The notes: a model not told the origin generated them from the letters alone. Shown: positions 10,985 through 22,151, counted from the first letter of the stretch. The stretch: 64,000 bases of DNA from Callipepla californica brunnescens (GCA_023055505.1 JALIRH010000049.1:2852001-2916000), one strand, 5' to 3'. Numbers and translations: made by a program.

Positions 10985-11977
10985 CTGTGGAAAAGAACTG
11001 AGCTAACTCCATTCAGTCATTAAAAACAAAATGCAATTGCCAAATTCATCCCTTTCTGTATTATCAGAATTCCACCCACCCTCTGAGCTTCTACTAGACG
11101 TTTTCTTTTAGATCCTCAAGAGAAAAAGAAACAACCCTTAAATGCTTGTTTGAAGGACTGCTGTTCTCAATACTTACTGCTGCTCTGCTTTCCAAATCCT
11201 CTGGGAATCTGGAAGAAAACCTTCAGAAACCACACTGCTTATCTGCATCCAATGCAAAACATCTACGAGAACATTGTCACCGTTACCAACTAAACAGCCA
11301 CCATGCAGACTGAAAAGCTCTGAGCCTACCAGTGAACCAAACAGAACGGAGCAATTTATAAAGTAGATTTTGTTTTCATAGCTAAGACACTCAGCAATTC
11401 AAAGCATTTCAGGCAGAGGTCTGATTCGACATCTCTAGCTGAGATCCCTCCCTGACACAGGGATTCAAAACCACCTTCACATTATTCCCACACACATCCA
11501 TTGTTGTCAGCAATTTCACTTTAAATAACTTATCCAGCTTCTTCCACTAGACTAGAAGGCTCCAATGAACCCACACAGCAATTTCAGAAGATCAGCTACA
11601 TCCAGAGTAGGAATAGCCAGATCAGAACTGCACAGCTACTTTTAGAAGGCTTTTTTTCCCACACTATGATCTGTTACACTGTGAGTTACAGCAGTGGAAT
11701 TTGCAGCAAGTTTAAGCCACTCTAACAAATTTTGTGGAACATTTCAACATCCTAAATTGTTCAGAATTGAGTTTTGCAGATGTCCATTTGAAGAAGTCAA
11801 TTTTAGCTATCTTCATGTAATATTCTTGTCTGCTGGACAAGATTTGAAGACTATGCTCCAACTTGCATACACACAGGACATTCAAATTCATACTCTTCCA
11901 AAGCTTCTCACAAACTCAGGGCGTTTCTGTGCCCTGTCTCTGTGCACACACCTGCTGGAGAGGAGTTGGCAACCGCT
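10985..11977. other. No clear feature between XPO1-like and zinc-finger remnants
   Basis: Apart from the doubtful mini-exon near 11170-11210 no coding segment stands out. The exportin exons that should precede it are absent. Confidence 0.5.
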
Positions 11978-12285
11978 TCAAAAGGCTTCCCCTCGCTCAG
12001 AGTGCTTGTAGGATCCCTCTGCCGTGCGGATGTGCCGCCAAACTCTGAGGCTGGAACTCCTTCTGAAGCTCTTCCCACACTCAGGGCACTTATAGGATCC
12101 CTCTCCGGTGTGGAGTGCTGCTGAACTCTGAGGTCAGAACTGCTTTTGGTGCCCGTCTCATACTCGGGGCGCTCAGGGCGTCTTTCTCTCCTGCGTGGAA
12201 GCACTGGTGGCGGAGGAGGTGGGAGCTGCTCTTGAAATTCTTTGGACACTCAGGGCACTTAAAGGCTCTCTCTCCCGTGTGAGTG
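11978..12285 (-). pseudogene. C2H2 zinc-finger exon remnant with frameshift
   Basis: The minus strand reads [16 protein letters not shown] then [17 protein letters not shown]: a linker plus one full C-x2-C...H-x3-H finger that would bind DNA. After HAGEK the frame is lost. It reappears in another phase as [16 protein letters not shown] and RRSSSLRVWRHIRT, where the second zinc-binding His is gone, then EGSYKHSERGEAF and a TGA at 11978. KRAB/SCAN domains are not visible. The array is a truncated relic of a tandem zinc-finger gene whose 5' side is now minisatellite. Confidence 0.8.
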
Positions 12286-12289
12286 GGGT

Positions 12290-12424
12290 GGGGTGGGTGG
12301 AGGGGAGTGGGGTGGGACCCATAGAGATCCATAGAGACCCACAGAGACCCATAGACACTGGGATACGTTGGGACCCATAGAGACCCATAGGGACCCACAG
12401 AGACCCATAGGGACCCACAGACTC
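12290..12424 (-). repeat. 10-bp minisatellite, inverted arm
   Basis: Units like GACCCATAGA/GACCCATAGG on the plus strand, that is the reverse complement of the CTATGGGTC units found from 12650 onward. It abuts the zinc-finger remnant. Confidence 0.85.
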
Positions 12425-12476
12425 ACAGATCTCTGAGGTTGGAAAGGACCTCCGAGCTCATCTCGCCAGATGTCGG
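12425..12476 (-). mobile_element. CR1 tail fragment
   Basis: The plus strand reads CACAGATCTCTGAGGTTGG then AAAGGACCTCCGAGCTCATC, the reverse complement of the CR1 3' end. It sits at the point where the minisatellite changes orientation. Confidence 0.6.
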
Positions 12477-12612
12477 CCAGGTCTACCCATAGGAAATCGC
12501 ACTGAAGATTGTCGGCCAGGTCTACCCATAGGAAACCACTTGGAAGATTGTCGGCCAGGTCTACCCATAGGAAACCACTTGGAAGATTGTCGGCCAGGTC
12601 TACCCATAGGAA
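12470..12612. repeat. 39-bp tandem repeat, about 3.6 units
   Basis: Unit: TGTCGGCCAGGTCTACCCAT followed by AGGAAACCACTTGGAAGAT. The first unit has a variant end (AAATCGCACTGAAGAT) and the last is cut short. The core TACCCATAGGA resembles the 10-bp minisatellite unit on the complementary strand. Confidence 0.92.
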
Positions 12613-12649
12613 GGAACAGAGAACCCACGCCTTTCACTCCGCCCTCTGT

Positions 12650-13350
12650 GGGTCCCAGGGTCTCTCTATGGGTCTCTATGGGTTTTTATGGAGTTCCTAT
12701 GGGTCTCTATGGGTCCCAACGTATCACAGTGGGACCACATGGGTCTCTATGGATCTCAACTTATCCCGATATCTCCCTATGGGTCACAATCTCTCTCTAG
12801 GGGTCTCTTTACGTCTCTAAGGGACTCTGCGGGTCCCTATGGCTCTCTATGGGTCTCAATGTCTCTCTATGGGTCTCTATGGGTCCCTGTGGGTCCCTAT
12901 GGGTCCCAATGTCTCTCTCTCTATGGGTCCCAATAGATCCCTATGGGTCTCTATGGGCCCCAGTGTGTCCTATGAGTCTCTATGGGTCTCTGTGGGTCCC
13001 AATGTCTCTCTATGGGTCTCTATGGGTCCCTGTGGGTCCCTATGGGTCCCAATGTCTCTCTCTCTATGGGTCCCAATAGATCCCTATGGGTCCCTATGGG
13101 TCTCTATGGGCCCCAGTGTGTCCTATGAGTCTCTATGGGTCTCTGTGGGTCCCAATGTCTCTCTATGGGTCTCTATGGGTCCCTGTGGGTCCCTATGGGT
13201 CCCAATGTCTCTCTCTCTATGGGTCCCAATAGATCCCTATGGGTCCCTATGGGTCTCTATGGGCCCCAGTGTGTCCTATGAGTCTCTATGGGTCTCTGTG
13301 GGTCCCAATGTCTCTCTATGGGTCTCTATGGGTCCCTGTGGGTCCCGCTG
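12650..13350 (+). repeat. 10-bp CTATGGGTC minisatellite with higher-order repeat
   Basis: About seventy units of TCTATGGGTC/CCTATGGGTC. From about 12860 a higher-order block of 142-152 bp (marked by CCAATGTCTCTCTCTCTATG, then CCAATAGATC and GTCCTATGAGTC) occurs three times. Blocks two and three carry an extra CCCTATGGGT unit. Long open frames ([14 protein letters not shown]) run through it because the unit lacks stops; I do not regard them as genes. Confidence 0.93.
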
Positions 13351-13354
13351 TCCC

Positions 13355-13720
13355 TCACTGTACCGCTCACAGCCCCACACGCCGCTGCCGCTCGGACCCC
13401 CGCGGGCTGTGCCCGGTGCAGCCCCGCCCGCTCCGCCGGACCCTCACCCGCTCCGCCGGGAACAGCCGCGCGGCCTCGGGAACGCGGAACGGAGCCCGGG
13501 AACGCGGAACGGAGCCCGGGAACGCGGACAGCAGAGCCGCCACATCCGGCGGAAGTGGGGCTGCCGGACAGTCAGCACTTCCGCTCAGCGCCGCCTCACT
13601 CACTTCCGCCGGAAGTCGGGCGGCCGCGCGTCTCCGCCCCACAACTCTCTGTTCCGCCAATCTCCGCCCCACATCTCCGCCCCACAAATGGAGAGCGCGG
13701 AGCTGCGGGACGGGGCAGCG
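13355..13720. promoter_or_regulatory. CpG-rich promoter-like block with ETS-type sites
   Basis: Dense CpG after the minisatellite. Contains CCGGCGGAAGTGG, GCACTTCCGCTC and CACTTCCGCCGGAAGTCGG, that is four ACTTCCG/CGGAAGT sites of the ETS/GABP type in about 80 bases. Two are head-to-head, typical of vertebrate TATA-less, often bidirectional promoters. A 19-bp GGAACGCGGAACGGAGCCC-type repeat lies at 13478-13530 and CTCCGCCCCACA is repeated at 13635-13685. It could serve the minus-strand zinc-finger/XPO1 side or the plus-strand GSAP side; no first exon was identified. Confidence 0.6.
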
Positions 13721-13992
13721 CTCAGAAGGGCGTCTGCTTCTCACGAGAGCTGCTCGTTTCACGTCAGCCGTCAGGAGGTCGTCACAGCACCGTTGGATTG
13801 ACGTGCTCATGTTGGCGTTCAGTAGAAATCACGGAGCGTTCACGACCTTTTCCACGGCGCTGTAGAGAAGAAAAGGCATTGCGTTTCCCCTGCGCAGTCA
13901 GAAGTGCCCGACTGCGGGTTTTAAGACAGAGCTCTGCTGACATCGGAAACAGACCAGAGCTACGGAGATCAAAGAAAGTGCATCTGTGAGAC

Positions 13993-15147
13993 ATCAAAGC
14001 CTTTGGCACTGTCTCCCACAGTATTCTCCTGGGGAAACTGGCAGCCCGTGGTGTGGACAGGTTCACTCTTCTCTGGGTTGAGAATTGGCTAGAGGGCCGT
14101 GCCCAGCGGGTGGTGGTTAAGGGAGTCAAGTCCAGCTGGCGTCCTGTCACGAGTGGTGTCCCCCAGGGGTCGGTATTGGGGCCCATACTGTTTAGTATCT
14201 TTATTGATGACCTGGATGAGGGGATTGAGTGTACCCTCAGTAAGTTTGCGGATGACACCAAGTTGGGAGGATGTGTGGATGTGCCTGAGGGTAGGGAGGC
14301 CCTTCAGCGGGATCTGGATAGGCTGAACAGCTGGGCTGAGGTCAATGGGATGAGGTTCAATAAGGCCAAGTGCCGGGTCCTGCACTTTGGCCACAATAAC
14401 CCCAAGCAATGCTATAGGCTTGGGGCAGAATGGCTTGAGGAGTGTATAGAGGAAAAGGACCTGGGGGTGTTGGTTGATGCTTGGCTCAATATGAGCCAGC
14501 AGTGTGCCCAGGTGGCCAAAAAGGCCAATGGCATCCTGGCCTGTATTAGGAATAGTGTGGCCAGCAGGAGCAGGGAGGTGATCATCCCCCTGTACTCAGC
14601 TCTGGTGCGGCCGCACCTCGAGTACTGTGTTCAGTTTTGGGCCTCTCACTATAGGAAGGACATCGAGGCACTGTAGCGTGTTCAGAGAAGGGCAACAAAA
14701 CTGGTGAGGGGTCTGGAGCACAAGTCTTATGAGGAGCGGCTGAGGGAGCTGGGATTGTTTAGTCTGGAGAAAAGGAGGCTCAGAGGAGACCTCATCGCAC
14801 TCTGCCACTTCCTGAAGGGAGGCTGTGGTGAGGAGGGGGTCGGCCTCTTCTCCCAGGTAACTGATGACAGGACGAGAGGGAATGGCCACAAGTTGTGCTG
14901 GGGAAGATTTAGATTAGATTTGAGGAAAATTTTTTTCTCTGAGAGAGTGGTCAGGCACTGGAATGGCCTGCCTAGGGAGGGGGTTGAGGCACCGTCCCTA
15001 GCGCTGTTCAAGAAGCGTTTAGATGAGGTGCTAAGGGATTGGATTTAGTAGCTTGTTGGGTAGGGATGGTGGTGTGAGGATGGTTGGACTAGATGATCTT
15101 GTAGGTCCTTTCCAACCTAATCAATCTATGAATCTATGAATCTATAA
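13993..15147 (+). mobile_element. CR1 LINE, 3' half of ORF2 (reverse transcriptase), with premature stop
   Basis: 5'-truncated CR1. The frame contains [14 protein letters not shown] (RT motif B region) and KFADDTKL (catalytic FADD, motif C), then the thumb and C-terminal domain. A TAG at 14674-14676 replaces the GAG seen in the copy at 41 kb, and the frame resumes directly after it ([12 protein letters not shown] in the copy). It ends with GATCTTGTAGGTCCTTTCCA and the tail repeat ATCTATGA. The element copies itself by target-primed reverse transcription; this copy cannot. Confidence 0.95.
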
Positions 15148-15317
15148 GTCAGAACGTATCAGCTCCTTTGGTTTCATAAACCAAGTCACTACCCATGTTG
15201 CCAGCTACAAAATCTGTTAACATTTATTTCGTGTCTACCAGAAAGTTCACCGAGGAGCTGTGAGGTGTAGGGTTTTCACTGAAGGGTGTTGAGCTAAAAT
15301 TCTGAAAACCTATGTAA

Positions 15318-15635
15318 TCAGTCTCTGTTCCCTGTGGAGCTAGCAGGAAGGTGCTCCCCTGTGCTTGGGAAAGGGACAGGGTTTTTCTTCAGTGAATGTA
15401 GCCAGGGGAGATTCAGATTGGATGCTAGGAAATACTTCTCCAAAAGAGTGGTCAGGTGCTGAAATGGGCTGCCCTGGTGGGTGGTGGAGTCACTGACCCT
15501 GCAGGAACTCAGGGAGCATTCAGACATGGAGTTGAAGAACGTGGTTTAGTGAGAACTATTGGTGATAGGTGGGCAGTTGGACTGGGTGATCTTGTAGGTC
15601 TTTCCCAACCCTGGTGATTCTGTGTTTCTGTACCT
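15318..15635 (+). mobile_element. CR1 LINE 3' fragment, older subfamily
   Basis: Typical CR1 3' end: AGTGGTCAGGTGCTGAAATGG, TTGGACTGGGTGATCTTGT, AGGTCTTTCCCAACC and a GATTCTGTGTTTCTG tail of the ATTCTGTG type. This differs from the ATCTATGA tails of the longer copies, so at least two CR1 subfamilies are present. Confidence 0.8.
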
Positions 15636-15855
15636 GATAATACAGAACTGGAATTTGGATTGGAAGGTGGGTCTGACCCAGTACTAACTTTCTGCATTGC
15701 GTGTCAACTTCTGTTTGTGTATACTCTTTCTTTCCCCTGAATATGATGATGATGTATTAGGAATGTATACATGGGAGGTTGGAATCTTGAAAGGTTACTT
15801 TAAACATCAGAGAAATACCTATATGCAGAAAGCGAGTCATTTTTAGGTGTCCTGG

Positions 15856-16580
15856 TGTGAAAGACAGAAACTGTTTTTCCCTTCTTTTGTCTCAAAGCTT
15901 GCTTCGTAAGGCCTTTTCTGGTGACAAGACTCTGACTGGTAACTGCTGGTTATCCAGATGGGTGTTATGGTGCCTCATTGTCTCTGCTTATGGTTGTAAA
16001 GATAAGCAGAAATAGGGGCAAATAGTCTTTTCTGGGGGGTACGGCTTGGAGAAGCTGACCACCACAAAAAGACAATGCTCCTGCATGGCAAGGAAGGGAA
16101 CATCCTCTGCTGGCTTATCTGTTGGGCCAGACATGTCACACAAACAAAGAGAAAAAAACACCTGAGAAATGGGGATAAAAGGCCTTCACTGAAGCAAGGA
16201 TTTTTGGGAGGAGAAGAGAGAAGAGAAAAATTCCTGGAGAAAGAACTCCCAAAGAGAAAATCTTTGAGGAGAACTCCCGAAGACGGACCCTGAGGCCTGC
16301 TCGCTGCCATCTCCCACCCCCTGCGGTGACCAGACGAGTTCCTCAGACTACGAACCTCGTTGGATCCACGGTGGTGATTATATCTCTCTTGCTTTCTATC
16401 AAGACTCCTTGCTTTCTATCCCTTTTCTATCGCTAACCTCCCCTTCCCCATATCCCTAAGCAACTAATAATTGTAATAAACTGGCTGGGCTAACATTTGA
16501 CCCGTTGTGTCTTAATCTCGCTATCGAGTATACACATAATCAGAGAACCTCGTCTCCCTCCTTTATATTGGAGCATGACA
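15856..16580 (+). mobile_element. Solo LTR of an endogenous retrovirus with 5-bp target duplication
   Basis: A 725-bp segment starts TGTGAAAGAC and ends GAGCATGACA, flanked on both sides by CCTGG (15851-15855 and 16581-16585), a 5-bp target-site duplication. Inside are a TATA box (GGGATAAAAGG, 16173-16183), a purine-rich stretch, and an AATAAA polyadenylation signal at 16475-16480 followed by a TTGTGTCTTAATCTCGC U5-like end. No internal genes remain, so it is the product of recombination between two LTRs. Five-base duplications occur in ERVL and some class I elements; I do not assign the class. The intact duplication implies a fairly recent insertion. Confidence 0.9.
16173..16183 (+). promoter_or_regulatory. 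TATA box of the solo LTR
   Basis: GGGATAAAAGG lies about 300 bases before the LTR poly(A) signal, the usual U3 position. It could still give transcripts reading toward the GSAP-like exons downstream on the same strand. Confidence 0.55.
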
Positions 16581-16585
16581 CCTGG

Positions 16586-17736
16586 TGCTTTTTTTCAGAT
16601 ATTACAGTTCTCTGTATTTACCGTTTTATTTCCTGAAGACTTGAAAGCCCTTTGATAGCGTGTGAGAGTTCCTTAATGACATGAGAGCGGGGAGTATCTG
16701 CAGACAGGAGAGGGAAGTGGTAGGTGAAGAGAACCAGCCTAGCTCTCTTAATGCCACTCATTTTTGTCTGATTTTCATAGAATGGCTTTCAGGAAATCAA
16801 AACACATTCTCTTGAGTGTGTCGATAAGCACTGTTTTCTGGGCAGGCAGGTTGGGTTGGCTTTGTTTGCAGTTCTCCATCTACTGGCGAAGCTGTGAGAT
16901 GAGAAAGAAGTTCTAATTCTACATGCAGAGCTTTACTGCAGGACTTTCCCAGGGCAGGGATAGTTGCCACTGCTTTGCTTACAAACTCCCACAGACAGTG
17001 TTCAGCGACATGTAATTCATATCAAACACCAAGCCAGTAGGAAGTGATGTATTGTTAAGTATAGGCTGAGGATTTTCTCTGTCCTCCCACATCAAAATTA
17101 CTCATCTCTGATAATGTTTCTGAACAGTTTTTTTTCTTCCCACCACAATCTGTACTGGCAAGGTTCGTAGTTATCAGGCTTGTGAAACTTTCACTCAATA
17201 GAACTTTCTTTCAGTATAAGTTCCATCCAAGCGAAACATACTTTTGGTGATGGTAGTGATTGGAAAACAAAGCAGAATTGGGAAAAGATGCACTTCTGTC
17301 ATCTGTGGTACGATATTTTAATTTTTTTCCTCCCCAAGTGTTTCTCTTGTCCTGCGTTGCTTCATACCCTTGTACCTTTACATTTACATGTATTGCATGT
17401 GTACGTAGTTTGGTGTCATGGCTCTTGTTTTTGTTGTAGAGCTGATCTCTGAAGACATTTTATTTCCAGGCATTCCATAGGGAGCGGGGGCAGCTGACAC
17501 TTTTCCTCGTGCTCTGTTTATCTCCATGTAGTGTTCTGAGGACCCCTTTGTTTTGGAGTTGATGGGAGTTAAATCACAGCATAAGAAATATTTGATCTGT
17601 TTTTTCAAAAGATAGTGATTTTTGGCATGTACAAATGCACATATGTAAAAATGTACGTAGTGTCTTTGCTTAAAACGTGTCTGTGTATGAGGAACTAACT
17701 GAAGTGGAAATCTTGTGCCTTTCGTTATAATTTCAG
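16586..17736. other. No feature recognised upstream of the first GSAP-like exon
   Basis: AT-rich sequence with intron character. GSAP's first coding exon (short, GC-rich in mammals) was looked for between 13.3 and 17.7 kb and not found. Confidence 0.5.
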
Positions 17737-17810
17737 ATACTTTGGAGAATTCACCAGCGCTTTACATTGTAAATGTTGACAGAAATGGAAAAATTATTTA
17801 TACCTGGAAG
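17737..17810 (+). CDS. GSAP: GSAP-like exon 2 (local numbering)
   Basis: Acceptor TTATAATTTCAG, donor GTGAGT, 74 nt. It reads TLENSPALYIVNVDRNGKII then YTWK. Vertebrate GSAP has LENDYESLHVLNVERNGNIIY at its N-terminus. GSAP (formerly pigeon homolog, PION) is reported to bind gamma-secretase and the APP C-terminal fragment. The exon ends in phase 0 and fits the next exon, GNQRNTHVGLYD. Confidence 0.85.
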
Positions 17811-17936
17811 GTGAGTCTGTCTCGGAGCTTTGTGAAAATATTCCTGGGAGTGTTACTAAGTGTTTGCCTGTACTTACTGGAGTCCTTGCACATTAGTTTT
17901 TTTTTTTGTTGTTTTTTTTTCTTGCAACAAGAACCA

Positions 17937-18006
17937 GAACGCGAAAACCTGTCTGATTGCAACTAATGGGAAAACACCCATCTCTGCTTCAGGCAAACAG
18001 GAAAAG
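17937..18006 (+). other. Possible cryptic or lineage-specific exon in GSAP-like intron
   Basis: After a T-rich tract (17899-17922) and CAACAAG the plus strand has an open stretch (NQNAKTCLIATNGKTP...) ending at a GTAAGT donor (18007). Mammalian GSAP has no residues here, and at about 70-80 nt it would upset the phase between exons 2 and 3. The splice signals are good but coding status is doubtful. Confidence 0.25.
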
Positions 18007-21000
18007 TAAGTGGAGAGTAAAGCGCTGACCTCATTAGGTTACAGGGTTTTTGCTGTTGATTTTTTGGGGCTGAAATCTCTCCTTCAATGAAAAGCTGTTT
18101 CCTTAACAGAGAAATTCTTCCTTAGCAGCATATTCTTTCACCCTGAGAGTTTCTTAGGGAAGTCTGACTGCTAGATCATGTGCACTGCTTCAATAAAATA
18201 TTCAGTCCTACCAATGTATATGTTAAGATGCCATATTTGTAACCCTCTCCAGCTTACCTAGAGTTAAGGGAAGAGGTGAGGCCTTCATCAAGGTGTAACA
18301 GACTGTAACTGTGGGTGGATGTTTCCTTTAGTACAGGTATAGTGAGGAGGGTCTGCAAGACTGCAGTAATCATAAAAGGAATACTGAAGAAAGTGTGAAG
18401 TTTTGCAGTGCTCGAAGTCTAAAAAGATTTAAAGTGACCGTCTAGCTCTCTTCGGGAGACCTGTATATGTGTGGTGTTGCTGCTTTCCAGTGCCAGTGGA
18501 ATCTCACACTAGGCTTTGAGTGAGTAACTCCTTCCTTTCTTGTCCTTTCGGCAGAAGAGTCCAACTGCCGTGAGTATTGTTTGGGCTTTTGCAGCTGGCA
18601 AAAGGGATGAGATGTAGCTTGACACCCCATCTCACAGTGGGTGTCTGCTTGTGTGCTAGTGTTTGAGCTGCCATTGTAGTTGGTGATGAAAACCGGAATT
18701 TAGAGAAATGGCCACGTGTAGCATCCCACCTCCCACAGCCTCTGGGAGAAGCTGTATGAGGTGGAGGAGGGGGGCAAATATTCTCTAGACTCCATTGACT
18801 GAATTGGATGAAGATGCAAAAGAGGATTCAAATGTGTAAACTTAGTTCCTTGAATCTGAAAGTGAAGTCCACACAAGGAGTTACACATTCACTGTGGTTT
18901 CCTGATTTGAGGAATAAAGTGGTCTCTGCAGCTGGTGTGATATGGGTAGTTGGGTGAGAAAGTCCCAGAGCCAAGGGTAGCAAAGTGCACAGCTCTGCTG
19001 CAGTTGTTATCAGCCCGAAGGAGGTGCTGCTGTTTACTTCTTTTTCTGTTCTTTTCCTGCATTATGTGGTCAGATCTTTCTCTTCCTAGGTGGATCAGCT
19101 GGCAGAAGAGCCAGCATCTAGGTTCTTCCTCTATTGGGAAGATTCTTGACATAGTTTATTTTCCTCTACTGTAAGCGTGGTCTGGTGGTAGTTTTTTCAC
19201 ACATAGTGTAGGTGAGCTGAGATATATCCTGGAGCGTTCTCACGAAGAACAAATGTATTTTAAGGCAGTGCTGTATGAAGGATGTGAAGCTTCTCACAGA
19301 GGACTTTGTTCATAGCATGTGATACACATTTCTGTCTTTCGTCAGTCCAAATTCTGCTCATCAGCTGAAAGAGTTGGTACCTATTTAGATGCTCTTGATG
19401 TTGGTGGCAGTGAGGACATCCTCGGTTGTCTGCCTGCTAGGGGCACGTGGGTGTGCCTGCCCCAAAGCTCAGGTCAGTCTAGGCTGTGTGGCTTATGTGT
19501 TGGTGGGAGCGCACGTGTGTGTAGCAGCCCACGCTGTAGCTGCGTAGCTCTCAGGCAGTTACTGGAACAGATGGGGACCTGGTTTATCTGTCTGCAGCTG
19601 TTTCTTCTGTTTCCCTAAACTTAGTTTGGAGAAATCACTACTACTGTAACTTCTGCTTCTGGCAAACTGCAGATCTTGCTCAGTTCCTGAGTGCAGTTCA
19701 ACCTCTCTCTTTTTTTCACTCTCCCCCCTTTCCATAAACTCATGAGCTACCACTGTTGCAAGCACGGCTATATGTGATCCTTTCCTCTAGGTTTTGTAGC
19801 AGCAAACTTTATCAGTACATTGTTGGTGAGGACAGCGCACAGGCAAGGGTGGAAAGTGGACAAAGCTGCCCTGACTTGTCCCCTAATAAACACAAATGGA
19901 AAACAACATTTATGAAATAGAGGAAAACCGAGTGCACTCCCCTAAAACCAGGAAAAGGTGGAGAATGAGCTTTATTGTCAAGCGTGTTTTGAAGTATTGC
20001 ATGATACCGTAGATATAAAGTGTCTGTCTTTCCTGTCATTGAAAGTTGGCTTAAGGGAAGATATTTATAAGGGATATGCTTCTGTTTTCCAAAGCTGCAG
20101 CAAAACTCGTTGCAGAGAAACTGATAGCAAGTGTATTAGCTTATGCACAGAAGTGAGCACTGACATAGTGCTCCTACCAATCTTGTGAAGTGTATTTTTC
20201 AGCAGCTAAGTACAGTAAGAGTTTCAGACACTTTGGAAAGAATGGTTGTTTGTGAAATCCCTTGCTTCATATTGAGTTTGTAGGCCTGAGGCTTGCATCT
20301 GAACACAGACATTTTGTTTTCCTTGTTTAAATTAGAAGTCAGAGAATTTTGTCATTGCCACAGCAGTGGTGAGATACTGGCAAATAGACCTTTGAGAAAG
20401 AGAATACTCACGCTTTTGTTTTTAACATCACAAAACAAGATGCCGTAGCTTCGTAAATAACCATAGATTTGTCGCCCCACCCCTCAAGCAGTAGTTAAAA
20501 ACAAAGATGTTTACTGTTTGAGTACCAGGCTATGTAGATGGATGTAATTTCAGAGCTCAGGGAATAGATTTAGCCTACAAATGGTTGTTTCCTAAGGTAG
20601 AGCTGAAATCCTTTTTCCAGCCTGCATCTGGATCCCTGGAAGCTCTGTGTGATGATGTTTCTGTGTCCCAGTTGGAGCAATGACCCAAGTGAGGTTTAGA
20701 TTCCCAGCCTGCAGCCTTCCTGAGGCCAGCATAGTTTGAGGTGAATGGTTTGGCTCTGTGACTGATGCCATGCTCAGGGTTTGGATTCTTTGATATCAGA
20801 TGCACCTTTTAAAGACCAAGCGTGTTGACGCTGCGTAGGGCACGCTTCGCCAGGTATGATCATCTTTAAGTACCCTTCCAACTCTAGCCATCCTGTGATC
20901 CCTTTGGCTATCTCTTCCTTGCCATGCTGCCTATAACTAAAAACAGCTGAGAACCAAAGTAAAGATAGGGACAAGTGGGATATGGCGCAGCTCACGGGCA

Positions 21001-21086
21001 GTGGGTTGGCTATGTTTCAGCTTTCTCTCATGTTAATTCTAAAACTGGGAAAAAAAATGTAATTGTTCTTGTTCCTCTTTCCATAG
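18007..21086. other. Intron of the GSAP-like gene
   Basis: Lies between two in-phase GSAP-like exons. No other exon, RNA gene or recognisable repeat was seen. Confidence 0.6.
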
Positions 21087-21143
21087 GGAAATCAGAGAAA
21101 TACCCATGTTGGATTGTATGACCTCCAAACTAAAGAAAACGAG
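21087..21143 (+). CDS. GSAP: GSAP-like exon 3 (local numbering)
   Basis: 57 nt, acceptor TTTCCATAG, donor GTGAGA, phase 0 on both sides. It reads GNQRNTHVGLYDLQTKENE, matching GSAP GNVVFGLYDCQTRQNE. It joins directly to HLYMFEKD of the next exon as in mammalian GSAP (NELLYTFEKD). Confidence 0.9.
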
Positions 21144-21813
21144 GTGAGACCTGTAGTTTTGCCTGGTGAGAACAATACTATAGTATTTTAGGTTTTGATG
21201 CATTACAACACAGTATGTTATGTCTATAAGGAATTACAGGTTTATTTCAAACAGGAGAGACCAAGAAGGTTCTCAAATTATGCTCAGTACTAAGATGAAA
21301 GAACCTCTGAAGGACTTGGGAACAGTACAGGGTCATGCCTCGAGTCTTTATTTCTGTACAGCTAATTGAAGATCTCTCCTCACTTTCAGCATATGTCCTT
21401 AAAAGTAACATTTTTCTGTTTTGTTACGTGTGCCTCTTCGGACTGTCCAGTGCTTCCATTTATGAGAAATGGTTCTCAAATGGAGGGTTCAGTGGCTGGA
21501 ACCATGATGATGGTTTCTTGCAGATGTCCCCGTAATTGTATGAAGTAGGCAAAATTTCATAGTGATGTAAAAGTTTGCTGTGGAGCTCCAGTGGCAACAT
21601 GGAGCTCAGAAGGACTCATAAGAAACAAAGAAATGAGAAAAAGAAGTGGTACAAATGAGGTTTGAAATGTGGTTCTTCTGGCCTTGGAATTATTTGCTTT
21701 TGAAATAAAAAAAAGATATGTAATGCACAGCAGTGTCTTCCTAGGGAAGAGTAATTAAAAGATTTTCTTTATATAGTTAAACTACAATTTATCCTTATTG
21801 TATTTCTCTGTAG

Positions 21814-21883
21814 CATCTCTATATGTTTGAGAAAGACCTAAGCATAATCAGTTGTTCAGTCAACAGTGAAAGGACGTTACTGG
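21814..21883 (+). CDS. GSAP: GSAP-like exon 4, copy A (single, ancestral-looking)
   Basis: 70 nt, acceptor TTTCTCTGTAG, donor GTAAAT. It reads HLYMFEKDLSIISCSVNSER then TLL plus one base. The CSVNSERTLL core is identical to mammalian GSAP. The three later copies carry Cys for Tyr and Arg for Ser, so A keeps the more conserved residues. Its downstream intron is broken at about 22152, where satellite begins; exons 5-7 of this copy are missing. Confidence 0.92.
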
Positions 21884-22151
21884 GTAAATATGTTTCATCC
21901 TTTTTTTTTTTTTTGTCATGTCGAAGATGATTTAGTTTAGCAGCATGTTGCATTTGTGTCTGGAATTACTTTACTTTGTTCTGAACCATGTGTTGCTCAC
22001 AGCAGTTGGTGCGTTTGAATGGATAAATCACCATAGATTATCGTGGATGTGCAGTCCGTAGAGCTGCTGATTTTGCTATTTTATTGAAACAGAAATCTAA
22101 AATACCATTTGCTTGCTTTCCTTACTTGCATTTATACATGGCTCCTACCTG

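Noticed and set aside
13687..13801. Plus-strand ATG (MESAELRDGAALRR) as GSAP first exon
   Set aside because: It does not resemble the GSAP N-terminus and has no donor joining in phase to the exon at 17737.
12839..13989. Long [14 protein letters not shown] reading frames up to 320 codons
   Set aside because: They are translations of the 10-bp minisatellite, which lacks stops in all frames, running on into the CpG-rich block.
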